64,000 nucleotides of DNA from Falciphora oryzae (taxonomy: Eukaryota; Ascomycota; Sordariomycetes; Magnaporthales; Magnaporthaceae), in contig JNVV01000047.1 of the NCBI GenBank assembly GCA_000733355.1, forward strand, positions 239,127-303,126, in the 5' to 3' direction. The notes beneath the pieces were generated by a model. The model saw only the letters and a program-made list of their open reading frames with translations, made no database searches and was not told the DNA's origin. Positions 43,931-53,074 of this stretch are shown here, in pieces. Made by a program: the position numbers and the translations under genes. How positions within the stretch are numbered: position 1 is the first letter of the stretch; each line of letters begins with the position of its first letter.

Positions 43931-45358
43931 TCAGTGCACAAGTTCGTCCTTTCCCAAATACTTGGCCATCGGGTCGTCGGCCGCTGTCTTTTTCCTGCGG
44001 TATTCGTCCATCTCGGCCTCCGAGACCCCATCCGTCATCTCCCCTGCCGTCCGCTTCTTCGACTTGGACGGCGAAGCCGCTTCGGGTGATGGTGGCCGCC
44101 CCTCCTTGTCCGACCCTTCGTGTCCGTCATGGTCATCGGGCGCGGCCTCGATGAGCCCGACGCCGCTGCGCTGCCGTTCAGCAGCCTCCCAGGCGGCCTT
44201 GCCCTCCTCGCCCGTGCAGTAGCTGTTCCTCAGGAGCGAGTGACAACATGCGTAGCCCCACCTGAAGTTGGACCACCAGCTGCCCCAAATGGACGAGTGG
44301 TTGTTGGGGAAGACGTCCTCGCGGTACCTTGACCGCGCGGTCCGCTGCGGCGCCCCCTTGACCAGCCCGATCTCGTCGTACTCGACAAAGCGCTCCGACT
44401 CGGCGACGGCCATGCGGCGCACCTCGTCCGGCAGCGTCTTGGTCTCGCCCCCGTACTTGTCGCGCAGCTCGCGCTCGCGCTCCTCCTGCCGGCGCTGCTC
44501 GTCCTCGCGCAGCTTCTTGCGCATAAACTCGCCCGCCGTGGGGTTCGCCTGCAGGTGCTGGCGCGTGTCGCCGCCCTTCTCCTGCGCCTCCCAGGCGTAG
44601 CGCTGCGCGCGCTCAAACTCGGCGGCGTCGCCCGACTGCTTCAGGAAGCCCTGCTCGGCAAACAGCGCGGCGGCCTCGTCGTTGGTCGCGCCCGCGTCGA
44701 CGATGGCACGCGTCTTGGGGTCGTACTTTGCCGACTCGAGATCGAGGTTCAGGAGGTACTTGGCCGTGTCTTCGCGGAGGCGCAGCTGCCGTGTCGACGT
44801 GGGCTGGTGCTTGCTCATGTCCGACTCCTCGGCGTAGTGGTCGCCGTCCTCGAGCTCGCGGCCCTCGGCCTCGGCCTCGCGGGCGCGCATCTCGTTGCGC
44901 ATCTCCTCCATCTGGTTGTATTCGTCCACGACGGCGCGGTACTCGCGCGCATCGTAGCCGTTCCAGCGGTCGCGCTTGGCGTCCCATCCCATCTTGACGT
45001 CCTGCACCAGCTCGTCGGCCTGGATGTCGCGGCCCGTCCACTTGGCACCCTTCTGGCGCGGCCTCTCCACGCAGTCGCGCGCCTTGTGCGTCATGGCGCC
45101 GCAGTTCTCGCACGCGCCCTTGCGGAACTTGGTGGCCGCTGGGCCCGCCTTCTTGCCGCGGTCGTACCACGACGTGTCCTCTTCCTTCTTCTGCAGGCGC
45201 TGGTGTTCTAGGTAGTCGGTGTTGTCGCCCTCATCTCCAGCGTAGAAGGGCCGCTTGCTGATGAAGCTGGGGATGTAGACGTTCTCCTCCTTGGAGGCCG
45301 ACATGGCCCCTCCGGCCACAGTTCGCCTGGGCGGAGGCGGAGGCGGGGGCGGCGGCAT
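43931..45358 (-). CDS. slu7: Pre-mRNA splicing factor Slu7
   Basis: One exon of 475 residues. The start is ATG 45358 (CACAATG, giving MPPPPPPPPPRRTVAGG). Its features are: YIPSFISKRPFYAGDEGDN (Slu7 N-terminal motif), a CCHC zinc knuckle CENCGAMTHKARDC, KWTGRDIQADELVQDVKMGW and WDAKRDRWNGYDAREY (the conserved block after the knuckle), and the C-terminal core YREDVFPNNHSSIWGSWW and WGYACCHSLLRNSYCTGEEG. The acidic/basic tail ends KYLGKDELVH. Slu7 acts in the second catalytic step of splicing, holding the 3' splice site in the spliceosome with Prp18. The length suits filamentous fungi. No intron in the coding part. Its upstream region carries a 67-bp repeat shared with 59404-59470. Confidence 0.95.
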   Translation of the reverse strand: MPPPPPPPPPRRTVAGGAMSASKEENVYIPSFISKRPFYAGDEGDNTDYLEHQRLQKKEEDTSWYDRGKKAGPAATKFRKGACENCGAMTHKARDCVERPRQKGAKWTGRDIQADELVQDVKMGWDAKRDRWNGYDAREYRAVVDEYNQMEEMRNEMRAREAEAEGRELEDGDHYAEESDMSKHQPTSTRQLRLREDTAKYLLNLDLESAKYDPKTRAIVDAGATNDEAAALFAEQGFLKQSGDAAEFERAQRYAWEAQEKGGDTRQHLQANPTAGEFMRKKLREDEQRRQEERERELRDKYGGETKTLPDEVRRMAVAESERFVEYDEIGLVKGAPQRTARSRYREDVFPNNHSSIWGSWWSNFRWGYACCHSLLRNSYCTGEEGKAAWEAAERQRSGVGLIEAAPDDHDGHEGSDKEGRPPSPEAASPSKSKKRTAGEMTDGVSEAEMDEYRRKKTAADDPMAKYLGKDELVH

Positions 45359-46069
45359 TGTGACGCACGGGGCGAGGAGAGCGGGTGTGGCGATGCGGAG
45401 TTGGAGTCGGGGCAAATGCGTGTCTATGTCGGACTGGGCGGGCGGGCCAGAGGTTAGCGGTGGTAGCACGAGGTATTGTGTCGGGCTGTCTGGCGATGAA
45501 TTTGATGGGTCTGCGCTGAATGGGTGGGGCCTCGGAGCGCCTTAGTTGCACGGTATAAAGAGCAGTGTTGGTGCACAGTAAAGCACAGTGAATTCACTTT
45601 TGGCAGTATGCCGTACGACAGCCTTTCCACGCCGCGAGCTGCCACGTGACTTGGCGTTCTCAGGTCGTGACGCCATGGCTTGGACGCGCTTTCAATCGAG
45701 CCCCAGTCACGCCAGCCATGCCCCTGCCATTTGGGATGGGTTCCATTCGTGGCCGTTTCCGCTCATTGACCTGCTAGGCAAGTTGGCGCCCTGGGAACGG
45801 CCCATCTCCCGGTAGCATTTCCTCGAGCCGGGGGACATGCACGGCGAGTATAATGCAAGGGAGAAAAAAGAGACCGGCAAAGAAAACAGAAACATCAAAG
45901 GTCACGTCAAACAGCTTCAAACGCTCTAAACCACTCTAAAGCAAATCTCCTTCGTGATCAACGCGTCATTCATGCGTTGACGTCGCCCAACTTGCTTTGG
46001 CGCAGGCAGAGGAGTATATAAACCAAAGTCAGACACCCAGATAGAGCACCAGAAAGACAGACGATCAGA
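45359..46069. promoter_or_regulatory. slu7 promoter region and 3' flank of the AAA+ gene
   Basis: 0.7 kb. It holds the 67-bp repeat at 45545-45611. TATATAAACC at 46015-46024 is TATA-like but is not in front of an identified start. No gene seen. Confidence 0.45.
45545..45611 (+). repeat. 67-bp dispersed repeat, copy 1
   Basis: Identical over 67 bp to 59404-59470, same orientation; it begins GTTGCACGGTATAAAGAGCA and ends TTTTGGCAGTATGC. It lies 187-253 bp upstream of the slu7 start codon. Confidence 0.9.
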
Positions 46070-49000
46070 TCACTCCCTTCCACATGCTACCTTCTGTGCC
46101 GTCGTGACGTTGCCAAAATGTGACTCCTGGCAGTCGCTGTCGTGGCCCCTTCGCAGCCTGTCCCGCGCCGCCCGCTCAAACTCGTCAGAGTAATCGTGAA
46201 CATCGAAAAGGTACTTCTTGAAATCCTTGGCCATGTCGCAGACCTGCTTGAAATCAACCGCTCTCAGTTCTGCCATCTCGCCTTCTGCCTTCTCGTGGTC
46301 GGGAGTCGAAACGAACCGGTACTCGGCCAGGGCGACGGCAGTTTGGAATGCTTTTGCAAGAAAACGAGGTCGTGTCAGCACCATCCTAACAAAAAAAAAA
46401 AAAAATCGGCGACGACGCTGCGAGAAAAGGGAGTTGCGTTACCGTTTCTGATCTCCCGCCCATTCCACGGAACCTCCGTGATCTCTCTGTTCTCGAGCAC
46501 ATAGCGCCTGGCAGCTCGCTCGATTTTGATCTTGTCGCCCTTGTCGTCCTCCAGCTTGTCGAAAAACTGGTTCCAGATTTTGTCGCGCTCCTCCTGGTTT
46601 AAATCGCCGTAGTGGATCACGACGTGGATCCTGGAGATGAAGGCGTCGTCGAACTGGCCCACCCCTGAATGTAACACCTTCTAGTCAGCAAGCCACGACC
46701 GCTCCCTGCTCCTTTTAATGAGCCAGATCGGATCGTCTTTTCCTCGGGACCTACTGTTGGTTGTCAGGAACAAAATCCCTCTGTAGTATTCAATCTCTCG
46801 CAGGAAGACTGGAAGGACATCCCAAGGCCGGTTGGTTAGCAATAGCATATTATCCCAAATGTGGCAGGTGGAGCCAGCGGGCAAAGGAGGAATAGAAGCG
46901 AGGTCGCCCACCAGAAACCAGGCTGTTTCTTTTGAGGTCAGCGTGCTGCCGCTTTTCCATCAGGACGTCGGCTTCGTCGATTAGCATAACGGCCCCCCAT
47001 TTGTGGCCCAGCTTCAGCCACTTGCTAAGCTTTTTCTCCATTTCGACTTCGTCGGTGCCGATGTCGGCGCAGGTAAGGGCGAGGAGCGGCTGGCCGGTCA
47101 GCTCGGCGATGCACTCGGCCGTGAACGTCTTTCCGACGCCGGGGCCGCCGTGCAGCAGGAAGATCTGGCCTTCACCCTTGTTCTGGATGTGGTCGGCGCT
47201 CCAGGTTTTGGTTTTTCGGTCCGTGTACTTGTACACGAGCGACCGGATCATATTTTTGCGGGCCTCGGGCATTACGAGTCGGTCGAAGGGAGTCCGGTTC
47301 GCCTTGGGCTTCTCGCAGAACTCGACGTCTATCGTGTCTGTTTGTGAGAGTAATGCCGGCAAGGAGTGGTTCATCATGAAATGGTCAGCCATATGTGTCA
47401 AGGGGAAAAAAAGGATCTGCGGCGGGTTGCGGTTTATTGGAGGGCGTTGTCTCGACAGCTCCACTACTCACCCCATTCCCGGGTCTTGAAGATGAAGGCC
47501 TTGATACGCTTGCTGACAAGCAAATATCGAAGTCTGAGAGTTTTTGGGTCACAAGTCTTCTCCATTCCCGCTGTTTCGGGCAGCGGGATATCGCCAAACT
47601 TGTGCCAATGCTTGGCGCCTGACTTCCTTACCCTGTCCCCCGTGGGGAACTCGATCGGTTGCGTAGGATCCCGGCATATGGCGGATTCGAAGGGGTTCAT
47701 ATATTGATAGTTCATTGTGGGTGCTCTGACGGGATTAACCTCATAACATGAGATTGGGTCGACAAAAGCTCTCCCACAGATTTGCTTGGAAGCAATCGAG
47801 AAGCAGAGTTAGCAGAAGGGCAGAGGCCAAACGATTTCTGGTTAGAAAAATTGTAGACTAACCGAGACGCCGCGCCCGTCATGGAGCTGTCCTTCGTAGT
47901 GTGCATGCTGGCCTTGAAGCAGACTGAACCATTTCTTCCCCTGTGCCTCGAGCTTCGTCCGGAGTTTGCCCCCGTCCATCTTGTCCCAGATGTCGCAACG
48001 GACGGCGTCTAGAGAGAGGACATCTCTTTCGCCTATGAAAGGGGAAACGTGAACCGCTGTCAGGTGCCGCGTAACCGACTGGGAACTGCCTTCGTAGTCG
48101 AGATACCAGAGTTCGAGCTTGTATGACCCCAGTTTATGAGACGGGCCAGAAAGACAGCCAGCGCCGTCCGCAGCAATCGAGTTGACGACGAATGCGGACA
48201 TTTGGCTGCGTGTTCTGGCATACACCGTCTTCCCCGGAACGAAAAGCATCCAAAGCATGCGGAAAGTGCAGCGAGGCAGGTCAAGCGCGTGGAGTTCCCG
48301 CTCCTTGGCCATCCGCTCTTCTAGGGTGTCTGTCATGAACTTGAGAATGACGTCGACTTCCCTCGCTGTCTCTCTCGTTGCCGCAACCCTATCTTGAGGG
48401 GGGGATTCGCCTAGCTCGCGCTTCTTCTCCTTGAGCTCGTCCAGATGGTGAGCGACCAGTGCGAATGGCTCATGCAGCTCAAGCCTCTCTGAGTCGAGCT
48501 CGGAGTCAGGGTCGTATTTGAGCACAGATCTTAGCACTTTCATGAACGGCACCGAGTGGATGATCAACTTGGTCGTGAAAAGCGCCGGAGCCGCGCTCGG
48601 CGTGTGCATGATGCGGGCGAAGGTTTCGCGGGGGTCACCAGGTCTCCAGTGTGCACTTAGCGGGGTCATGTCGGGCGTCCTAGCGTTGATGTCGACGACG
48701 GAAATGAGCTGGAACTTGGACTTCCGGGGCGGGAGCTGCCCCCCACTGCTCTGCGCGTCGGACAGCGCACGCTGGAAGTCGAACTTTCCCGGCCAGTCGA
48801 TCTGCGGGGTGGGCTGTCCGACCCTGCCAACAATCTGGACATGGTAGGTCAGGCCAGAATCTGGAGCCTCGGATAGGGCTTCTGGACCGGAATCTGGAAT
48901 TTGGGATCGTTTAATTGTGTATGACTCCATTGGCATATATGGGTCAGAGGTTTCGTTGGTGAAGACGGAAGATACGGTTTGGTCGGTAAGAGTCCGACGG

Positions 49001-49251
49001 GAGACGCAGATGCTCGCATCATCCATGTCTTCCTCGTCGTGGAAGTTGCCAACGCGACTGACACCCAGCATCAGCGATGCAATACGGACGACTTCGGACG
49101 CTGAGCCGTGGGTTAGGTAAGATGTTTCAGTGCCTCGACAATTAAGTAAGATGTCGGTGAACAGGGAGAGATGATGTTGACGCGACTGCTCGTCCGGATG
49201 GTAAGGAGCAGCCAAAATGTGCGCCGCGCCCGAGGTAATGGGGGAGGGCAA
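46070..49251 (-). CDS. DUF7025-type AAA+ ATPase, six visible exons, 5' end uncertain
   Basis: Exons as read: (49251 or upstream)-47863, 47739-47472, 47337-46912, 46808-46755, 46664-46443, 46350-46070. Introns 47862-47740, 47471-47338, 46911-46809, 46754-46665 and 46442-46351 keep frame throughout. The first of these has a weak GAG acceptor and is the least sure. The first in-frame ATG is 49071. A canonical donor at 49304 (CAG/GTAAGT) suggests an extra 5' exon. Exon 1 holds the DUF7025-like region (LWMLFVPGKTVYARTRSQMS and WYLDYEGSS). The AAA+ core has Walker A HGGPGVGKTFTAE, Walker B AVMLIDEADVLME, then RNSLVSVFLREIEYYRGI, LFLTTNRVGQFDDAF and SRIHVVIHYGDL, with sensor and Arg-finger positions across splices. 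The C-terminal lid ends FERAARDRLRRG. Such ATPases are common and multiplied in ascomycetes, with unknown substrates. It is head-to-head with the gene at 49987. Confidence 0.82.
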
Positions 49252-49380
49252 ATTAAATGGACGTTGAGGGCGGAGGAAAGGAACAGGAAGTCAGAGGAAC
49301 TTACCTGAAGCGACTCGGGATGGAGGAGCAGCCTTCCCCCAACTACTGGTTCGGAGATGGAAGCTTGGGCTCGCAAGCGT

Positions 49381-49480
49381 TTCCGACCACCCCCAACCAA
49401 CCGCCCTGCTCAGCCGCCTGCAGTCTACTAGTTGCTGCCGGGCAAACGCCACGGCGCATACACCCACCAGATCCTTTCCT
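49381..49480. repeat. Direct repeat, copy 1 (intergenic)
   Basis: It begins TTCCGACCACCCCCAACC. It shares TAGTTGCTGCCGGGCAAACG and following bases with 49637-49728 at about 256 bp spacing. Confidence 0.8.
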
Positions 49481-49636
49481 TATTGGCCGCCTTCCTGTTT
49501 CCCGATTGCGTTTCCCTTTCTTTTCGCTTTACCGGCTATAATCATTTGTGCCCGACGTCCGGCATTAATAAGCGCGTTAGCCCGACTGTCGGATGTCCGT
49601 GGATGTTATATTCCAGCCCGGGGGAAAGCAATGTGG

Positions 49637-49728
49637 TTCCGACCACCCCTAAACATTCGCCTTGCGCTTGCAGACTAGTTGCTGCCGGGCAAACGCCACG
49701 GCGCATATATTCGCCAGAACCTTTTTTT
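49637..49728. repeat. Direct repeat, copy 2 (intergenic)
   Basis: It begins TTCCGACCACCCCTAAAC, ends before a long T run, and is partly diverged from copy 1 in its first third. Confidence 0.8.
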
Positions 49729-49986
49729 TTTTTTTCATTGGTTGCTCCCATCACCAGCATCCGCTTGGTTCGGGGCAAGGGTAATCGGAAACTAGCTGGA
49801 TATGCCGTCTACCGCCCAGGGCTGACATGTTAAAAACACAGGTAAGGTGGCCAGGCACCCAGGGTTAAGAAATCCCCTGCAGGCTGGAGAAGAAGGGAGC
49901 TTGTCACATCACCCATTCTCCACCTCTTACTGGTTCCTGGTTGGGCATCCGGCCTTTCGTCTTTCTTGCGCGGAGCAGTCGCGAGC

Positions 49987-52381
49987 ATGGCGACAGACCG
50001 CTATGATCCGGGGCTGCAGGCGATCGTGCGGAGATACAGCGACCGAATTGCGGAACAAGATCCGGCGAACCCGCTGAGCCAGGCATTACGCGCAGTGGCA
50101 ATTCAAGAAGCTGGCGAGACTGGAACCGACGGTGCCGTGGCGCGCCAGGAGCACATCAACTGGGAAACATGGATCACAGCACCCGGTGCGGAAGAGAGGT
50201 CAGTATCCGGCTCTCGTTTGTGGCGTGCCTTTTGTGACCCCCGTCGCTCGTCTGACGGGCCTGTCTCGACCAGCGTCGATAAGGATGCAATGCGTCTGCG
50301 CCAGCAATGCCAGAGACTCAGGGAGACATGGAAGAAGTTCCACAAGCACTTCGATCTTGGCGATGTCGACCCTACCGTCCTCACGCTTCGGCAGGCGGTC
50401 AGCGAGGCCCAAAAGGCACGGGCGGACAAAAAGACTTCCGGGTTCGGAAAGGCGAAAGGACTGTTGGAGAGCTTTGTCAAAACTCTCCACGACTATTCGT
50501 TTCTATTCAGCCTCATCCCCTGCGACAACATGTATACAAGTCTCATCACCGCGGCGGTCTCATCCATTGTCAAGGCAAGCACGAGCCCGGCCAGCAAACA
50601 GGCGTCCCCGATCCCAACTTTGCTGACGGCCGGTCATCCCCTCACCAGGTTTCGACTAACCACGAGAGGATTGCCGATATTTTTGCCGTATATTTGGAAG
50701 AGATCGGCCAGGACATCCGTACGGTAAAAAAAAGCCACCAGATATCGAACAGTCAGGAGATGCGGTATCAGGTTATCGAGCTTTATGTCCTCATTTTCGA
50801 TTTCCTATGCCAGGCTATGGAATGGTTCCAGAAACCTGGCTTCCGGTTGAAAGTGTCGTTGGGCCCGAACTACGAGAAGAAGATGAACGAAAACGTCGCC
50901 GGCATCAAGAAGGTCCTGGTCCGCATCAAGCTCGAGGCGGACCAAACAACCCAGAGAAGAGTCCAGGATATCGAGCTGGGGGTTTCCACCATCCGCGGCG
51001 ACTTCCAGGCGCTGAGGGAGGACAACGACCGGAGGAACGAGGAGCTGAGGAGGGCGAGCGACCGGAGGTACGAGGTCCTGCGCGATACCATGGATGCAAA
51101 ATTCCGGGAGCTCTCTTCGCAGCTCCGTGTCGGGCTCATGGCCACGGAGTCGCTCCTTGCGAGTGGACAGGAGGCGATCTACGGTGGGTCTCGCAGCGCT
51201 TTGTCACTAATTCATACTACGACGACGTCTTGGATTTTGACTCTAACCGCTGCCTTCGTTGAAACGGTGAACAGCCGTGACCAAACTTGCCGCAAGAGGG
51301 GTCAGGCCATCCGACATCGCGGAAGACGGCGTCATCGAATCCAAGGAGCACCATGCTACCGACCTAGGTAAGACCACAGACATCGAATTATGACTTGGGA
51401 GAAAAAAAAACGTCGATAAGCGTCCAGTCAGCCCCAGCTAACTGTCTACAACCAATCAACCCAGAACCCGGTGGCCAAGCCGTCAAGCTCAGGCGAGAGG
51501 AGATCGAGCTTCTGGCGGGTGCAATCGAGGCATACTGCCTGAATACAAGAGGTAGCAGCGGACAGGGGGCGCGGCCGCCGACGGGTATACCCGACGCAAT
51601 GCTGCCCCAAGAGGTTGTGATCAGGATAGAGGGCTGGATGAGGGTGCCGTCCTCAAAGTTCGTCTGGGTCGAAGGGCCAACGAGCACGCGGTGCGAGAAC
51701 CAGCTGACCAACGCAGCACAGCGCATCTCCAGCCTTGTTCTGGGGGCGGGCATCGCGTGCGTGTCCTTCTTCGGACGGCGGCCGGGGCTACGGCCCAGCA
51801 CCCCTGCTGCCAGCGATGGGGCAGAGGAGGCCCGACCGTCGCCGGCGGGAGGGCCGACAGGACCGCCGTGTACCCCGCGCGAGGCGACGGCGACGGCGCT
51901 CGTGTACTCTGTGGTGGCGCAGCTGGCGCACCTCGTGCCCGCCGAATTCGACTGTCCTGCGGCCCTGCGCGACAGGGAGGCGTCGTTTGGCGCCCTGGAC
52001 GGCAGCCTGGCGAGCCACGCCGCCGCCCTCGACCTTGTCCGCGCTCTGCTGCCGCTCTCGCCGCCGACGCTCGTGCTGGTGTTTGACGGAATACATCTGG
52101 CCGACGGCGCGACGACAAGGCCGCTCTTGAGTACGCTCGTCAAGTTGCTGCGGGCGCACGGGAGGAGCGAGGGCCGCGTGGTCAAGGTCCTGTTCACAAC
52201 GGCCGGGTCTTGCCCGCCGCTTGCCAAGGCGCTGGAGAAGGGCGAAAAGGTCGACGCGGGCAGGATGGTCCAGGCCCGGCCGGGGCAGCCGCTCAAGGGT
52301 TGGAGTAATACGAGCCCCGGGTTTGGCAGGCGGGGCAAAAGATCAGAAGAAGCCAGCGAAGCAGAGGGGAGTGCACTTTAG
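49987..52381 (+). CDS. DUF7708/STAND-like protein with a degenerate NTPase region
   Basis: Four exons: 49987-50574, 50649-51183, 51275-51367, 51465-52381; 710 residues. Intron 1 (50575-50648) is GC-AG (AAG/GCAAGC...CCAG). Introns 2 and 3 are GT-AG with CTAAC branch points and keep frame. The N-terminal part (LRETWKKFHKHFDLGDVDPT, FVKTLHDYSFLFSLIPCDNM, ITAAVSSIVKVSTNHERIAD, YVLIFDFLCQAMEWFQK) matches the DUF7708-like helical domain found in front of NTPases in fungal STAND proteins. A long coiled coil follows (LGVSTIRGDFQALREDNDRR...). The C-terminus has KFVWVEGPTSTRCENQL, where a Walker A should be but lacks GxxxxGK[ST], and VLVFDGIHLADG plus VVKVLFTTAGSCPP, resembling Walker B and sensor strands. 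It is likely a regulatory or decoy NLR-like protein (inference). The family name is from memory and unsearched. Confidence 0.78.
50575..50648 (+). other. GC-AG intron
   Basis: The donor AAG/GCAAGC fits the GC-donor consensus, and the acceptor is CACCAG. Splicing gives SSIVKVSTNHERIAD in frame. No GT donor nearby restores the frame. Confidence 0.7.
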
Positions 52382-53074
52382 AGCTTCTGGGGATTTTTGA
52401 GAAAAGCTGCGCTCGGTTGTCTTGTTTTCGTAGTGGAGGGTAACTCTGACAGCATGACATTCTGACACTACCTATGTATTTCCCATCTGTTCGTCCCAGG
52501 GCGTCACTTGATATTGCAACAGTATTTCTCTGACGTCCACGGCTTGAGCCCGTTACATGCCTTAGCCTGAAGCTTCTCGGCCTGAGGAAAGAAGGAAGAG
52601 AAGGGGGAGTGGGTGAGTGAGTATATTTAACGTCGGTAAAGTCGGGATCTACCAGTCCCTGCCTCCTTGAGGGCATACGACGTGCTAGCGCTACCTAAGC
52701 TTATCTACACCAGGCTATAGTGCTGCTATCGAGGCGGCTAACAAATTGAACCCGAAGGCATACGGGGGTCGGGCCGCGTTCCGGCGCTCCTTGTTGGTGA
52801 GCGGGCGATCGGCAGTAGGGCGTAAAAAAACGCCGGGGCGTTGTAAGCGCAGCGGGTGGTAGTAGTGCTATCGGCAAGGTGTAGGTGCTTAGGGATAGGT
52901 AGACGCGACCGCGCAAGCAAGGTCGCGATGTCACGTGACCAATGTGGCTGTTTTTGGACAAATAGCTAGAGGACCTCAAAACCTTCTACACTCCCGCAGA
53001 ACCCCCGCTACTCCTGGAACTAGGAACAATAGAAGAAAAAAAAAAAAAACTCGCCAAATGGCCATGGAGTCATC
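52382..53074. other. Intergenic region with a LINE 3' end, rev3 promoter
   Basis: Contains the LINE fragment 52612-52885 (separate entry). The ~190 bp before 53075 end in an A12-13 run and an out-of-frame ATG at 53058 (and 53064), whose short frame overlaps the rev3 start. Confidence 0.6.
52612..52885 (-). mobile_element. LINE 3'-end fragment
   Basis: Minus-strand copy of the 3' UTR seen at 29130-29400 (shared TCGGGATCTACCAGTCCCTG and GACGTGCTAGCGCTACCTAA on the plus strand), with a GAGTGAGTGAG tail remnant in place of (GA)n. 5'-truncated; target duplication not resolved. Confidence 0.8.

Larger units (their letters stand above)
49252..49986. promoter_or_regulatory. Shared upstream region of the AAA+ and STAND-like genes
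   Basis: About 0.7 kb between head-to-head genes. It contains two ~95-bp direct repeats (49381-49480 and 49637-49728; shared core CTAGTTGCTGCCGGGCAAAC) and a T11-13 run after the second. A possible 5' exon of the AAA+ gene ends at 49305. Confidence 0.5.

Noticed and set aside
51184..51274. Frame WVSQRFVTNSYYDDVLDFDSNRCLR read as lost coding sequence (frameshift)
   Set aside because: It fits better as an intron: GTGGGT donor, CTAAC branch point, CAG acceptor, and removal keeps the frame into the next exons.
51388..52338. 316-codon minus-strand frame
   Set aside because: Antisense of the last exon of the STAND-like gene.
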